Shown: positions 37,695 to 46,425, counted from the first letter of the stretch. The stretch is DNA of 64,000 nt from Eubacterium sp. OM08-24 (GCF_003438075.1 NZ_QSTA01000001.1:806001-870000); one strand, 5' to 3'. Notes: generated by a model from the sequence alone, not told the origin. Numbers and translations: made by a program.

Positions 37695-37725
37695 ATTATA
37701 CAATATTTACAATGTATTGTTTCAA
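37695..37725 (-). promoter_or_regulatory. Candidate promoter of the LRR-dockerin operon
   Basis: TATAAT (37700-37695) with TTGAAA (37725-37720) on the minus strand, separated by 19 bp. This overlong spacer is what LytTR-activated promoters often show. An inverted repeat AATACA..TGTAT lies inside the spacer. Activation by the adjacent response regulator is inferred. Confidence 0.4.
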
Positions 37726-37783
37726 TCAATTGTTACATTAAATGTATTATTTTTTACATATTTCTACAAAAATAAATAAATTC

Positions 37784-37812
37784 TTTTATTTTCTATTCAA
37801 ATATGATATACT
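37784..37812 (+). promoter_or_regulatory. Candidate promoter of the two-component genes
   Basis: TATACT (37807-37812) with TGA one base upstream, an extended -10, but only a weak -35 (TTTTAT) 17 bp upstream. Confidence 0.4.
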
Positions 37813-37848
37813 TATTGCATAATTAATTTGTTTAGGGAGTGAAAGCGC

Positions 37849-38538
37849 ATGAATGTTTTGATATGTGACGATGATATATTAATTAGCAAAAGTTTATCAG
37901 ATTATATTTGCAATAAATTCAATTACAAAACATTTATTTCCTCAAATCGTACTGATACTATTGACATTGTAAAAAATCACAACATTGACTTGCTTATTAT
38001 TGATATTATTTTGGGTAATGACAATGGAATTGCTCTTTCAAAAGATGTAAAAAATATTAATCCGAATGTTCAGATTATCTTCATAACAGGCTACGGAAAT
38101 ACATATTACAACGATATTTTTGATAATATAAATCCTCAGGGATTTCTTGAAAAACCAATTCAGTACAATGTCTTAAACTTTTTTATAAAGCAGATTGAGA
38201 ATAATTATAAAAAGAAAAAAGCAAAGTTAAAAATCTCATATGATTTTAAGGAATATATTATCCCCACAGATAAAATTTTTTACATTCAAAGCTCAAAGCG
38301 AATTTGCGAAATAATCACTGAAAGTGAAACCTTCCGTTGCTACAAAAAGCTTTCCGAGTTTTCCGAAGAACTTCCGGATTTTTTCATAAGGTGTCACCAA
38401 AGCTACATTGTAAATATAAATTATGTAAAATCACATGAAATCGGGCAATTCACTCTTATAAACGAAATAATTGTCCCGATAAGCAATTCTTATGCTAAAG
38501 AGGCTAAGAACCTATATCTTATGAATTTGGGAGGATAA
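37849..38538 (+). CDS. LytTR-type (AgrA-like) response regulator
   Basis: A 229-residue regulator. The receiver domain (1-120) has Asp8/Asp9, phospho-acceptor Asp52 in LLIIDIILG, and the conserved Lys in LEKPI. The C-terminal LytTR DNA-binding domain (about 130-229) contains IFYIQSSKRICEIITESETF and FIRCHQSYIVNINYVKSHEI. Regulators of this type control peptide-sensing, adhesion and exoprotein genes by binding direct repeats. GGGAGTG precedes the ATG. It forms a pair with the kinase 6 nt downstream and is divergent from the LRR-dockerin operon. Confidence 0.92.
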   Translation: MNVLICDDDILISKSLSDYICNKFNYKTFISSNRTDTIDIVKNHNIDLLIIDIILGNDNGIALSKDVKNINPNVQIIFITGYGNTYYNDIFDNINPQGFLEKPIQYNVLNFFIKQIENNYKKKKAKLKISYDFKEYIIPTDKIFYIQSSKRICEIITESETFRCYKKLSEFSEELPDFFIRCHQSYIVNINYVKSHEIGQFTLINEIIVPISNSYAKEAKNLYLMNLGG

Positions 38539-38543
38539 GCAAT

Positions 38544-39869
38544 ATGTTACTTGTTTGTCAAACTATATTAGACCTGATTACAACAGTTACATTTCTTCAA
38601 TTTCCGCTACAAATGCTCAATTTGAAAAAGGACAAGCCTATCTATAAAATAATACTCACAATGTTCGTTGTCTTAACAATGGTTATCTCCTTTTTATCTC
38701 GAATAAATGAAGAAATCAATCGAAATCCGTTTAAACCAATTATTATATTTGGTATGTTAGCAGTCTTATTCTATGTATGTTTCAGCAATAAAATATCTCA
38801 AAAAACAATTGCTTATGTTCTTTTTCTTGCTTCAATGTGCATAACTGAAATTACTGTAATGGCACTGTTTACATTTATTGGCTTTTCTTTGCGTTATGAT
38901 AAGGTTGCAAATGCTTGCAGCAATTTTGTCGCAATTCTGGTACTTTGGATTTTCCTTGTAATATGCAAAAAACTTTTCAATAAAAATCTCAAAAACAAAA
39001 ATTATTCATCAAAAATGTGGCAATTTGATATTATTATTATTTCACAACTCATGTGCAGTTCAGCCATAGCAATATCGGTATACAATAATAACAATTTCGA
39101 ACTTACAAGTGCCAATATTACATTATGGATTTTTATTTTTGGAACAATTATATGTATGATTATCGGAGACATAGCTCTATACAAGATATTGCTTGTAAAT
39201 TCAGAAAATCACGAATTGAAAGAGGCTTTGGAGCTTTCTAATTTAAAAAATGTGTTGGAACTTGATTACTATAACAAACTGAAAACAAATATCGCAGAAA
39301 CAAGAAAAATAAACCATGATATAAGCAATATGGTTACGGTTATGAAAACATTGGTCGACGGTAACGAAAGCACAAACAAAGAGCAGGCAAAAGTGGTAAT
39401 TCAAGAATTAACAGATACACTCGAAAATAATAAAATCAGAAAATTTTGCGAAAACGAATTGGTAAATATCATTATAATAAACAAATACGATAAAATTAAA
39501 TCCAACAACATTGAGTTTTCCTGCAATCTGAATATTCCGAATAATATAAATATCAAAAGCACTGACCTTTGCAGAATGTTCACAAATATAATTGACAATG
39601 CGACTGAGGCCTGCATAGCTGCAAAAGATAAATCTAAAGCATTTATTATTCTTTCTGCGCAAATTAAAAGCAATAATTTTGTTGTAAAATGTATAAACTA
39701 TTGCGACACTAATATTCCCAAAGATACTGAAAATCTAACTTCGACAAAGCCAAACCACCATGGACTCGGTATTGAAATATTAAAAAACATCGCCAAATCT
39801 TACTCTGGCGATGTTACGATAAGCTGCAAAGATAATACTTTTACAATAGTTACATTACTAAAAATCTAA
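38544..39869 (+). CDS. AgrC-like membrane sensor histidine kinase
   Basis: A 441-residue kinase. About six membrane helices (1-215) are followed by a coiled-coil and the atypical H box RKINHDISNMV. The GHKL ATPase domain has N box NIIDNATEACIAA and G box HHGLGIEILKNIA. This HPK10/AgrC-type layout usually senses secreted peptides. No agrB or agrD-like gene is visible in the window. It should phosphorylate the LytTR regulator encoded directly upstream. Confidence 0.9.
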   Translation: MLLVCQTILDLITTVTFLQFPLQMLNLKKDKPIYKIILTMFVVLTMVISFLSRINEEINRNPFKPIIIFGMLAVLFYVCFSNKISQKTIAYVLFLASMCITEITVMALFTFIGFSLRYDKVANACSNFVAILVLWIFLVICKKLFNKNLKNKNYSSKMWQFDIIIISQLMCSSAIAISVYNNNNFELTSANITLWIFIFGTIICMIIGDIALYKILLVNSENHELKEALELSNLKNVLELDYYNKLKTNIAETRKINHDISNMVTVMKTLVDGNESTNKEQAKVVIQELTDTLENNKIRKFCENELVNIIIINKYDKIKSNNIEFSCNLNIPNNINIKSTDLCRMFTNIIDNATEACIAAKDKSKAFIILSAQIKSNNFVVKCINYCDTNIPKDTENLTSTKPNHHGLGIEILKNIAKSYSGDVTISCKDNTFTIVTLLKI

Positions 39870-39889
39870 ATAAATACATTATATAACTA

Positions 39890-39950
39890 ACAAACCCGTT
39901 TTCTAAACTAACAATAAATTAGCCTTATGAAACGGATTTGTTTTATTTTG
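39890..39950 (+). terminator. Probable terminator after the kinase gene
   Basis: ACAAACCCGTTTT / GAAACGGATTTGT imperfect stem with a long loop, followed by TTTTATTTT. Confidence 0.45.
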
Positions 39951-39974
39951 CTCAATTTACTTTTTGACTTAATT

Positions 39975-40355
39975 TCATTCCGAAATCGTTTTTACAAAGA
40001 ATATAAAATAAACCAGGTGGCAAAGCCATACTGTTGCTAAAAGTATGCAAGGGACGAGTATGCCCTTTATCAGCATTAGCACAAAGCCGAATGTCATAAG
40101 TACAGTGACCGAAGTTATGATTTTTACCTTTGTTTTTGTGGTCATTCCCTTTTTGTTTACAAATGACTCAAGGTTCTTTTTATACATTTTTGTATTAACA
40201 AACCAATTATGCAATCTTTGCGATGAATTTGCAAAGCAGAACACAGTTGCCAAAAAGAACGGCACTGTCGGCAAAATCGGCAATACTATTCCCACACAAC
40301 CGAGTGCAAGCGATATACAGCCTAAAACTAAAAATAATATTCTTTTTATTTTCAT
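39975..40355 (-). CDS. YbaN/DUF454 inner-membrane protein
   Basis: A 126-residue protein with two or three hydrophobic helices. LGCISLALGCVGIVLPILPT followed by VPFFLATVFCFANSSQRLHN is the DUF454 signature. Function is unknown. ATG at 40355 is preferred since GGAGG lies 8 nt upstream; the frame extends to 40394. A GTTAG-N6-CTAAC dyad lies upstream, like those before two ABC exporter genes. Confidence 0.85.
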   Translation of the reverse strand: MKIKRILFLVLGCISLALGCVGIVLPILPTVPFFLATVFCFANSSQRLHNWFVNTKMYKKNLESFVNKKGMTTKTKVKIITSVTVLMTFGFVLMLIKGILVPCILLATVWLCHLVYFIFFVKTISE

Positions 40356-40415
40356 CTTCTTTCCTCCGAATTTAATAATTTTTGCATAAAGCATTAAAGC
40401 CGATATGTTATTGCA

Positions 40416-40437
40416 AAGTTAGCTTTGGCTAACTTTC
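40416..40437 (-). promoter_or_regulatory. GTTAG-N6-CTAAC dyad, site 2
   Basis: AAAGTTAGC-tttg-GCTAACTTT is a perfect 9-4-9 palindrome about 60 bp upstream of the DUF454 start. It is the strongest of three similar dyads in the window. Confidence 0.6.
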
Positions 40438-40499
40438 AGGTATATTATTGCTTGTTTTTATGCGGCGGTACGGTGCATAAGCAAAGCCGCCGCACCGCC

Positions 40500-40636
40500 T
40501 TAGTTAAATATGGTTCTATAATAAATATAATGGGAATGATGCTGTCTTAAAAATTTTAGCATACTTTAAAGTTTTCCCCTATGTGAGGGGAAAACTTGAT
40601 AAATTCGTTCTTAACCCAACTTTTGATAAAAAGCCA
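40500..40636 (+). repeat. Intergenic element, copy A
   Basis: A 137-bp AT-rich sequence beginning TTAGTTAAATATGGTTCTA and ending ACTTTTGATAAAAAGCCA. It is related along its length to the minus strand of 44531-44669. It has an internal perfect 11-bp hairpin AAGTTTTCCCC / GGGGAAAACTT near 40570-40597. No protein is encoded. Confidence 0.7.
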
Positions 40637-40647
40637 TTATTATAAAA

Positions 40648-41007
40648 TCAGTCTTTATTTGCGAGATTTGCAAGCTGTTTTTTCTCTTTGCCGCTCTCTA
40701 TAAGGTGGCTGACCGCCATAACAGGGTGATAAAAAATCATTCTCGGGCCTGAAAAACGCATAACCTCTCTTATCTTTTCACGCATTTGCGGCTTGTAGCA
40801 ATGCACCTTGCAGTTTGAGCAAAAGGTTTTGGTTTCCATAAAAGGGCATTTACTGCTCCTAAGCTGAGCATAATCCTTTAAAGCCTTGCAGTCGGCGCAA
40901 ATCTCGCCCTTGGTCTTATGCTTTTTATGGCAGTACAGGTCAATCATTTTGGAAACGACCTGCTTTTCTCTTTCCCTTTTTTCGTCAACACCGAGTTTTC
41001 TGCTCAT
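40648..41007 (-). CDS. YgbA-family (nitrous oxide-stimulated promoter) protein
   Basis: A 119-residue protein with six cysteines: CADCKALKDYAQLRSSKCPF, then FCSNCKVHCYKPQMREKI and VMRFSGPRMIFYHPVMAVSH. This matches the YgbA family of E. coli, a nitric-oxide-induced gene of unclear function, perhaps metal or Fe-S binding. ATG at 41007 overlaps the stop of the upstream ABC gene (TGATG) and has GGAGG 8 nt upstream. It is therefore the third gene of the ABC exporter operon. Confidence 0.85.
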   Translation of the reverse strand: MSRKLGVDEKREREKQVVSKMIDLYCHKKHKTKGEICADCKALKDYAQLRSSKCPFMETKTFCSNCKVHCYKPQMREKIREVMRFSGPRMIFYHPVMAVSHLIESGKEKKQLANLANKD

Positions 41008-42665
41008 CAGCTTGTCCTCCCGTTCTCCACGCAATAAACGGTGTCGGCAATCTTCATTGTTGACTCTCTGTGCGATACAAGCACTACGGTTTTATTTTCT
41101 CTTTCCTCATTAAGCGATTTAAGAATAACCGCCTCGTTAAGGCTGTCGAGGTTGCTTGTAGGTTCGTCAAGGAGCATAAGCGGCGCATTGTGCAAAAACG
41201 CCCTTGCAAGTCCTATTCTTTGCTTTTCGCCGCCCGACAGAGTGTCGCCGAGTTCTCCTACCATGGTATCGTAACCGTTTGCCAGGCTCATAATAAAATC
41301 GTGAACAGAGGCTTTTTTGCAGGCATTAACAATTTCCTCATCTGTTGCGTCAAGCTTTGCAATTCTGAGATTATTCTTAATGCTGTCGTGGAAAAGGTGG
41401 GTATCCTGCGTAACATAGCTTTCTATATCCCGTAAATTCGAGGTGTTTATATCCTCTATGCTTGCGTCTGAAATTTTAATATCACCCTTTTGCACCTGCC
41501 AAAATCTCATCAACAGCTTTAGCAAGGTTGACTTGCCACTGCCGCTCTTGCCTGTAATTCCGACAACGGTATTTTCTTTAATATCAACCGATACATTGTC
41601 AAGTATTACCTCATCGCCATACGCAAAGGTAACATTCTCCGCCTTTGCGCCATTAAAATCAATATCTTTCTTCCCTGTAATCTCCTCAACAACAGGCGAC
41701 TCGTCAAGAATATTAAGCACTCTGTTGCCTGCCGCAAATGTATTCTGCAATGTACTGCCAAGGTTTGCGAGCGACACAACAGGGCCAAACGAGCTCATAA
41801 GTGCAAGTACGGGGATAATTACACCGTCAAGACCCACCATATCTTTTTGATACAGAAGTGCCGCCGCAACTAACAGCATAATATCAAAAGCAAAGATTAC
41901 AGTATTGGTTACAGCCGTACTTGTGCCTGTTTTTTGTTTCATTCTCTTTTCGGTTGCAAGCAGTTCTTCGGTTTTTTCATTCATCTTTTGCGCACGATTT
42001 TTTCCGCCGCCAAACTGAATTAACTCCGAAATGCCGTACAGGCTGTCAAGCACAAAGGCGCTTAGCTCGCCCGATTTTTTGCGGAATTTTTCGCCGTCAC
42101 TGCCACTGCTCTTTGAAACCGCAACCGGCACTATTACCCCGACAGTGATATATGCCGCAAGTGCGAGCATACCGAGAATTACACTGTACGAGCCGATAAA
42201 CACAACCATAATAATGCAAAAGATAACAGCTATTGCAATCGGAGAAATTGTGTGGGCATAGAATACCTCAAGCAATTCAATGTCTGAGGTTATGATTGAA
42301 ATAAGGTTGCCCTTGTCCTTTCCCTCAAGCTTTGCCGGGCAAAGTCTGCGCAAGGCTATGAACACTTTATCTCGGATAAGCGCAAGCAATTTAAAGGCTA
42401 TGTAGTGATTGCTCGCCTGCTCTGCGTACCTTAAAACACCACGCAAAAGTGCAAATACACCTGCAAGAATAAAGGTGGTGAGCATTGAAATACCCGTAGA
42501 AATATTGAGCGCATCAAGGATAGCGTATCCGCCGAGTATTGTTATAAAGGCGGCGCACAAATTACCGATTATGCCCATTGCTATTGCAAGCGCCATAAAG
42601 CCTGCGAGCGGCTTTACAAGTGCCGAAAGTCTGAACATAATGTTTAAGTTACTTCTCTTTTTCAT
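41007..42665 (-). CDS. ABC exporter half-transporter, CydC-like
   Basis: A 552-residue fused membrane-ATPase protein. Six helices are in the N-terminal 310 residues, with ASNHYIAFKLLALIRDKVFI. The nucleotide-binding domain has Walker A GKSGSGKST, signature LSGGEKQRIGLARAFL, Walker B LMLLDEPTSNLD and H loop VSHRES. Together with the upstream gene it would form a heterodimeric exporter of the type that exports Cys/glutathione in E. coli (CydDC). No cytochrome bd gene is seen, so the substrate is unknown. Confidence 0.85.
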   Translation of the reverse strand: MKKRSNLNIMFRLSALVKPLAGFMALAIAMGIIGNLCAAFITILGGYAILDALNISTGISMLTTFILAGVFALLRGVLRYAEQASNHYIAFKLLALIRDKVFIALRRLCPAKLEGKDKGNLISIITSDIELLEVFYAHTISPIAIAVIFCIIMVVFIGSYSVILGMLALAAYITVGVIVPVAVSKSSGSDGEKFRKKSGELSAFVLDSLYGISELIQFGGGKNRAQKMNEKTEELLATEKRMKQKTGTSTAVTNTVIFAFDIMLLVAAALLYQKDMVGLDGVIIPVLALMSSFGPVVSLANLGSTLQNTFAAGNRVLNILDESPVVEEITGKKDIDFNGAKAENVTFAYGDEVILDNVSVDIKENTVVGITGKSGSGKSTLLKLLMRFWQVQKGDIKISDASIEDINTSNLRDIESYVTQDTHLFHDSIKNNLRIAKLDATDEEIVNACKKASVHDFIMSLANGYDTMVGELGDTLSGGEKQRIGLARAFLHNAPLMLLDEPTSNLDSLNEAVILKSLNEERENKTVVLVSHRESTMKIADTVYCVENGRTS

Positions 42666-42668
42666 TGC

Positions 42669-44396
42669 TCACACCCCCTTTGTGTAGTTTTCAAGCTGAA
42701 TTTGCGAATTATAAAGATTTGCGTACACGCTGTTGTTTTTCAAAAGCTCTGTGTGTGCTCCGCTTTCTATTATGTTTCCGTCCTGCATTACATAGATATT
42801 GTCGGCATTCACAACATTTGCAAGCCTGTGCGAAATAAGAATAACTGTTCTGGTTTTGGCAAGTTTAATAATCTGCTCCATTATATCGTTTTCGCTCTCA
42901 ATATCTATGTTTGAGGTTGCCTCGTCAAAGATATATATGTCGCTGTTGTGCAGTAATGCTCTTGCAAGCGCAAGTCGCTGGCGCTGACCGCCCGAAATAT
43001 TGCTTGCCTTTTCATTAATAAAGGTATCGAGTCCGTTTTCGCTCTTTAAAAAGTTTGCGAGATTAACCTGCTCAAGCACCCGCCAAAGCTCTTCGTCTTT
43101 AACATTCGCCGCCATTAAAAGGTTCTCCCTCACCGTACCCTTAAAAATATAGCTGTTGTGACCGATATATGTAATAGATTTCATCAGGCTGTTTTCGTTT
43201 ATTTCTTTTATAGAAATACCGCCAATCGTCACACTGCCGCCAAAGCCTTTATTCTTTCCTGTAAGAATTGAGGCAACAGTAGATTTACCGCAGCCGCTTT
43301 TGCCTACAACAGCTGTAAAACTGCCCTTTTTAAAGCTCATATTTACACCATGCAAAATCTCTCTGCTTTCATCATACGAAAAGCTGAGGTTATTACATTC
43401 AATGTCGGTATTATCTGTGATTTTTTCTTTTGCGGAATTTTCTTCTTTAATATCAAGAAGATTAAAGATTTTATCGCTTGCCGCCATACCATTCATTGCT
43501 ATGTGGAAAAAGCTGCCGAGCCGGCGCATTGGAATAAAGAAATCTGCCGAGAGAAGTATTATAAAAAGACAGCCCGAAATATCAATGTGACCGCCTGCAA
43601 ACTGCGTTACGGCAAGAATCATTCCGACAGCCGCACCGCCGTATGCAATCAGATCCATAATTGTAATTGAATTTAACTGCATAGTGAGGACTTTCATTGT
43701 TATTTTTCTGAACTTTTCAGCCTCTATATTCATCTCGTCATTTTTAAATTTATCGGACTTGTAAATTTTGAGAGTTGTAAGTCCCTGCAAATTTTCGAGG
43801 AAAGTATCACCCAAGGCAGTGTACTGACCCCAATACTTTGAGAGTAATTTTTTCGCCCATGTTTGTACGGCGGCAATCGCAACGGGAATAAGCGGCACAC
43901 ACACAAGCAGTACAACTGCCGACAGAACATTTACAAAACAGGTTACGATAAACAATGTAAGCGGCGCTATCATTGCATAAAAGAACTGCGGAAGATATGC
44001 GCCAAAGTAGGTTTCAAGCTGTTCTACACCCTCTACCGACACCTGCACGATTTCCGAGGTTTTTACTTTTTCGTTGTACGATGCTCCGAGCCTCAGCACC
44101 TTTTCAAAAATAAGACTTCTCAGCTTTTGCTTAACTTCCTTTGAAGAGAGAAAGCTCATTTTTGAGGAAATTTTAGTGCATACAAATTGCACAGCCACGC
44201 ACAATAAAATTACAGCGACAAGAAAAACAATATCGCCTGCCTGCGGTTTTGCATAGGCAAGTTTGCCCACAAAGGCTGCGATACTGCCCATAATTACAAC
44301 ATTGGAGCAGAGTGAAACCCATTGGCTCGCCACATTGCCTGCAATATATTTTTTGCTTTCTGCGACTGTTGCAATAAGCCGTTTATTTATCATCAT
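42669..44396 (-). CDS. ABC exporter half-transporter, CydD-like
   Basis: About 575 residues with six helices followed by an ATPase domain: Walker A GKSGCGKST, signature NISGGQRQRLALARALL, Walker B IYIFDEATSNID and H loop ISHRLA. ATG at 44396 has AGGTGG at good spacing; another ATG at 44402 is in frame. It is the first gene of the operon with the CydC-like gene and ygbA-like gene, and a GTTAG-N6-CTAAT dyad lies just upstream. Confidence 0.85.
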   Translation of the reverse strand: MMINKRLIATVAESKKYIAGNVASQWVSLCSNVVIMGSIAAFVGKLAYAKPQAGDIVFLVAVILLCVAVQFVCTKISSKMSFLSSKEVKQKLRSLIFEKVLRLGASYNEKVKTSEIVQVSVEGVEQLETYFGAYLPQFFYAMIAPLTLFIVTCFVNVLSAVVLLVCVPLIPVAIAAVQTWAKKLLSKYWGQYTALGDTFLENLQGLTTLKIYKSDKFKNDEMNIEAEKFRKITMKVLTMQLNSITIMDLIAYGGAAVGMILAVTQFAGGHIDISGCLFIILLSADFFIPMRRLGSFFHIAMNGMAASDKIFNLLDIKEENSAKEKITDNTDIECNNLSFSYDESREILHGVNMSFKKGSFTAVVGKSGCGKSTVASILTGKNKGFGGSVTIGGISIKEINENSLMKSITYIGHNSYIFKGTVRENLLMAANVKDEELWRVLEQVNLANFLKSENGLDTFINEKASNISGGQRQRLALARALLHNSDIYIFDEATSNIDIESENDIMEQIIKLAKTRTVILISHRLANVVNADNIYVMQDGNIIESGAHTELLKNNSVYANLYNSQIQLENYTKGV

Positions 44397-44414
44397 AAGC
44401 ATACCACCTTTTTA

Positions 44415-44430
44415 ATTAGTTTTAACTAAC
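44415..44430 (-). promoter_or_regulatory. GTTAG-N6-CTAAC dyad, site 3
   Basis: On the minus strand GTTAG-TTAAAA-CTAAT, with the AAGTTAG flank shared with sites 1 and 2. It lies about 20 bp upstream of the ABC exporter start and would overlap a promoter. Confidence 0.5.
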
Positions 44431-44530
44431 TTATTAAACCACAAATCTGCAATTTTTTCAAGTGGAAATTATGTTTAGCGATAAAAAGTGTAAATGATAT
44501 GCAAGTGTTTGCAGTAAGGTGAAAATTTAT

Positions 44531-44669
44531 TGGCTCTTTGTCAAAAGTCGGGATTAAGAACAAAGTTATCAAGGCCTCCCCTCAAGCGGAAGGCTTTTTA
44601 GTTTGATAAAATTTTTAAGATAGCATCATTTCACAACATTTATAATAGAACCAAATTTATTTAACTAAA
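44531..44669 (-). repeat. Intergenic element, copy B
   Basis: Related to copy A (40500-40636) but on the opposite strand. Shared blocks include TTAGTTAAAT, TTTGGTTCTAT, GATGCT.TCTTAAAAATTTT and TTGATAA..TTGTTCTTAA. The hairpin position is kept with changed pairs (GCCTTCC / GGGAGGC). No gene is visible from 44431 to 44683. Confidence 0.65.
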
Positions 44670-44683
44670 CCCTAAAACCAAAA

Positions 44684-44718
44684 AAACAGATGCAAAGCAT
44701 TAAACTCTGCATCTGTTT
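44684..44718 (-). terminator. Terminator of the sulfur assimilation operon
   Basis: Perfect 11-bp stem AAACAGATGCA / TGCATCTGTTT followed on the minus strand by a T run. Confidence 0.85.
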
Positions 44719-44733
44719 ATGTATTGGGGATTA

Positions 44734-46425
44734 TTATAATTTTTGAATAACGATTTTTCTGTATGTGTTAAACTTAACCCACTTTGCGAAAAATTCGGAA
44801 TCGTTAATATCTTCAAGATTTTTGTATTCGTCAAGCATAGCCTTGATTTTTTCATCGCTGTCTGCAAGAATTTCAAAGCCTCTGCCGTTAATAACAGGAA
44901 CACCGCTGTATTTGTAATCATCAACCGAAGTAATGGCTGTAATCGCCTTATTGCGAACGCTCACTGCCACCAAATCACGAAGTACAATAATATCAAAGCT
45001 GTCGGGGTATGAGTAGCTGTCGCCGCTTGTAGAAATTTCGTCACCGACAGTGTAGGTTTCTCTTACAGGCTGATATTTAAGTACATTAAGGCTTGTGGTA
45101 TCGTAATAAAATTCCTCGAAAATGTCGCCTCTTGCCTCAAGATTTTCAAACTTAAACGATGCCTTTTCAGAGCCTGCTACACACTTCTGGCTTACCTTTT
45201 CAACCACACCGCATGCCGAAGTCATATTTGTTACACGATTTATAAGGATAAGCTCGCCCAAGGTTTTGTGAGCAGAGAATAAGTCGGCAACAATCGGCTC
45301 GGTAAGCAAAAGATTACATACCGCAATGCCGTTTTTATTTAAGGTGTCTGCCTTGATATGCTCGCCTGTATTTACATCAACAGCATATTCAATGCCTGTA
45401 ATAATACCGCTGATTGTCTTTGTACCGAGCTTTACAAGGTAGTCTGTACCCACTGCGAGCGGCTCATCGTCCATCCAAAGAATTGACACATTGAGTTTCT
45501 GATAAGACGCAAGTTTTGTGTCCTTTGCAATTACACAGCCTCTTGAAACATCAACCTCTTTATCAAGTGTAATTGTAACAGGCTGACCCTTAAATGCGGT
45601 TTTTACATCTTTGCCTGCCGCAAGCAACTGCTTAACCTTAGCTTTTTCATTGCTCGGCAATGCAATAATTTCATCGCCTACATTTACACTGCCCGACTCA
45701 ATCTGTCCCTGAAAGCCTCTGAATGTGTGGTCAGGACGGCAAACTCTTTGAACAGGCATATAAAAGCCCTCTTCCTCCTCCGAGGCTGATACATCAACCT
45801 TTTCGAGGTATTCAAGGAGCGGCACTCCGCTGTACCAAGGAATATTCTTTGACTTTACGGTTACATTGTCGCCCTCTGTTGCAGAAAGCGGAATAATGTA
45901 GATATTCTCAAGCGAAAGCTCTTTTTTAAGCTCGTCAATCTGTGCTACGATTTCGTTAAAACGCTGTTCACTGTAATTTACAAGATCCATTTTGTTTACT
46001 GCAAAAACAAAATGTCTTATACCCATAAGTTTGCAGATTCTTGCGTGTCGTCTTGTCTGCACAAGCACACCCTGAGATGCGTCTATAAGAATTACGGCGA
46101 GGTCGGCAAATGACGCACCAACCGCCATATTTCTTGTGTATTCCTCATGGCCGGGAGTATCGGCTACAATAAAACTTCTGTTGTCTGTTGTAAAATAACG
46201 GTACGCAACATCTATTGTGATACCCTGTTCACGCTCTGCCATAAGACCGTCAAGCAAAAGCGAATAGTCAATGTCGCCGTTACGGCTGCCAACCTTGCTG
46301 TCAAGCTCAAGTGCCTTTTCCTGATCGGCATATATTAACTTTGCGTCATACAGAATATGACCTATGAGTGTGGATTTACCGTCATCCACACTTCCGCAGG
46401 TAATAAACTTTAATAAACCTTTCAT
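44734..46425 (-). CDS. cysN: Sulfate adenylyltransferase GTPase subunit, extended
   Basis: A 563-residue EF-Tu-like GTPase that drives CysD to make APS from sulfate and ATP. G1 is GSVDDGKST (11-19), with EREQGITIDVAYRYF, DTPGHEEYTRNMAVGAS and NKMD following. Beta-barrel domains extend to about residue 410. The last 150 residues (FEEFYYDTTSLNVLKYQPVR to FNTYRKIVIQKL) exceed E. coli CysN and have no APS-kinase P-loop, so this is not a CysNC fusion. APS is therefore likely passed to AprAB. Stop/start overlap with cysD. Confidence 0.92.
   Translation of the reverse strand: MKGLLKFITCGSVDDGKSTLIGHILYDAKLIYADQEKALELDSKVGSRNGDIDYSLLLDGLMAEREQGITIDVAYRYFTTDNRSFIVADTPGHEEYTRNMAVGASFADLAVILIDASQGVLVQTRRHARICKLMGIRHFVFAVNKMDLVNYSEQRFNEIVAQIDELKKELSLENIYIIPLSATEGDNVTVKSKNIPWYSGVPLLEYLEKVDVSASEEEEGFYMPVQRVCRPDHTFRGFQGQIESGSVNVGDEIIALPSNEKAKVKQLLAAGKDVKTAFKGQPVTITLDKEVDVSRGCVIAKDTKLASYQKLNVSILWMDDEPLAVGTDYLVKLGTKTISGIITGIEYAVDVNTGEHIKADTLNKNGIAVCNLLLTEPIVADLFSAHKTLGELILINRVTNMTSACGVVEKVSQKCVAGSEKASFKFENLEARGDIFEEFYYDTTSLNVLKYQPVRETYTVGDEISTSGDSYSYPDSFDIIVLRDLVAVSVRNKAITAITSVDDYKYSGVPVINGRGFEILADSDEKIKAMLDEYKNLEDINDSEFFAKWVKFNTYRKIVIQKL

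Noticed and set aside
39930..40044. Possible small AgrD-like peptide frame downstream of the kinase
   Set aside because: It lacks a ribosome-binding site, has no AgrD features, overlaps the terminator and runs antisense into the DUF454 gene. No agrB is nearby.
45200..46425. cysN annotated as elongation factor Tu or as a CysNC fusion
   Set aside because: The gene is coupled to cysD, which fits CysN, and the C-terminal extension has no APS-kinase P-loop.
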